In this document: positions 63,763 to 64,000 of the stretch, in pieces
How positions within the stretch are numbered: position 1 is the first letter of the stretch
Layout: each line of letters opens with the position of its first letter
Assembly (NCBI GenBank): GCA_001297265.1
Contig: LIHB01000037.1
Span: 159,619-223,618, forward strand
Length of the DNA: 64,000 nt
DNA from: Mycosphaerella arachidis
Lineage: Eukaryota > Ascomycota > Dothideomycetes > Mycosphaerellales > Mycosphaerellaceae
Direction of reading: 5' to 3'
Notes under the pieces: model-generated
Told to the model about the DNA's origin: nothing
Seen by the model: the letters and a program-made list of their open reading frames with translations, nothing else
Databases searched by the model: none
Translations under genes and position numbers: made by a program

Positions 63763-64000
63763 ATGCATCAGACCTATTTGTCCCTACTGGGCATGGCGGC
63801 CTTCACCAACGCCCTCGGACCTGATGTTCTTGGCATGCTAGGTGGCCTACCAGGAGGTGGCCTACCAGGAGGCGGCAAACACTTGGCAAAAGCAACGCAA
63901 GAAGCCGCTGCTCTAACCACAGAAGCGCCTAAGCACCCGGACAGCCCCAAGGCATATGGCTACGGCTCTGCGGAGGAGAAGTCTGGGGACGTCGAGGATT
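63763..64000 (+). CDS. Partial secreted protein, runs off the window
   Basis: Begins MHQTYLSLLGMAAFTNALG, a short signal-peptide-like segment, followed by a Gly/Leu/Pro-rich stretch (GGLPGGGLPGGGKH) and a charged Ala-rich region. At least 79 codons are open to the window edge and the rest is missing. No domain is visible in the part present. Confidence 0.5.
   Translation, partial: MHQTYLSLLGMAAFTNALGPDVLGMLGGLPGGGLPGGGKHLAKATQEAAALTTEAPKHPDSPKAYGYGSAEEKSGDVED
63842..63874. repeat. 15-bp direct repeat in the partial secreted-protein gene
   Basis: GGTGGCCTACCAGGA occurs twice in direct tandem and encodes repeated Gly-Leu-Pro-Gly. Confidence 0.8.

Noticed and set aside
1..64000. Secondary-metabolite backbone genes, transposons, CRISPR arrays, rRNA or viral inserts
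   Set aside because: No PKS, NRPS, terpene-synthase, transposase, reverse-transcriptase or repeat-spacer pattern was seen.

Overview
This is a nuclear genome segment of a filamentous ascomycete. The signs are short GT-AG introns of about 45-70 bases (one GC-AG), monocistronic genes on both strands, and fungal families such as Zn2Cys6 regulators, ELO elongases, an ENA Na+-ATPase, fungal-type IDO and NmrA-like proteins. Dothideomycetes is my best guess from gene style, but the sequence alone does not prove it. I see no rRNA, no convincing tRNA, no transposon, no CRISPR and no AT-rich RIP-like block. Gene models were spliced by hand from conserved motifs, splice sites and matching phases.

Layout. 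0-8 kb: aminopeptidase P (+), a small unknown ORF (-), a large RRM protein (+) and an NCS1 permease (-). 8.5-13.4 kb: one very large SEL1-ended protein (-), assembled from four exons, with its true first exon unresolved. 14.7-18.6 kb: a bHLH factor (-) and a fatty-acid elongase (-). 20-27.4 kb: an F-box-style hypothetical (+), a conserved 672-aa protein (+), an MGMT-family protein (+), a PhyH-type dioxygenase (+) and a membrane protein (-). 29.6-37.2 kb: an ENA-type P-ATPase (+), a PSI-domain membrane protein (-), a NAP/SET histone chaperone (+) and an NmrA-like protein with a GC-AG intron (-). 40.3-46 kb: a 1911-aa protein with an OB-like region at each end, which I read as a POT1/Cdc13-type telomere protein (-). 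46.7-54.2 kb: a Zn2Cys6 regulator (+), indoleamine 2,3-dioxygenase (-), kynureninase (+) and a CMAS-type methyltransferase (+). 54.2-62.6 kb: a membrane protein with broken frame (-), a membrane-anchored GH105-like protein (+), a royal-jelly-family secreted protein with two frame breaks (-), two weak hypotheticals and a six-exon amidase (-). The window ends inside a secreted-protein gene (+).

Working together. The clearest functional group is IDO and kynureninase, which diverge from one 546-base intergenic region. They encode steps 1 and 3 or 4 of tryptophan-to-kynurenine/NAD metabolism, and a Zn2Cys6 regulator lies next to them. The rest looks like ordinary housekeeping and accessory gene content. 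The most unusual items are the giant two-OB protein with a 30-residue tandem repeat, the RRM protein flanked by two copies of an undescribed module, and the local cluster of single-base frame breaks at 54.7-58.8 kb.
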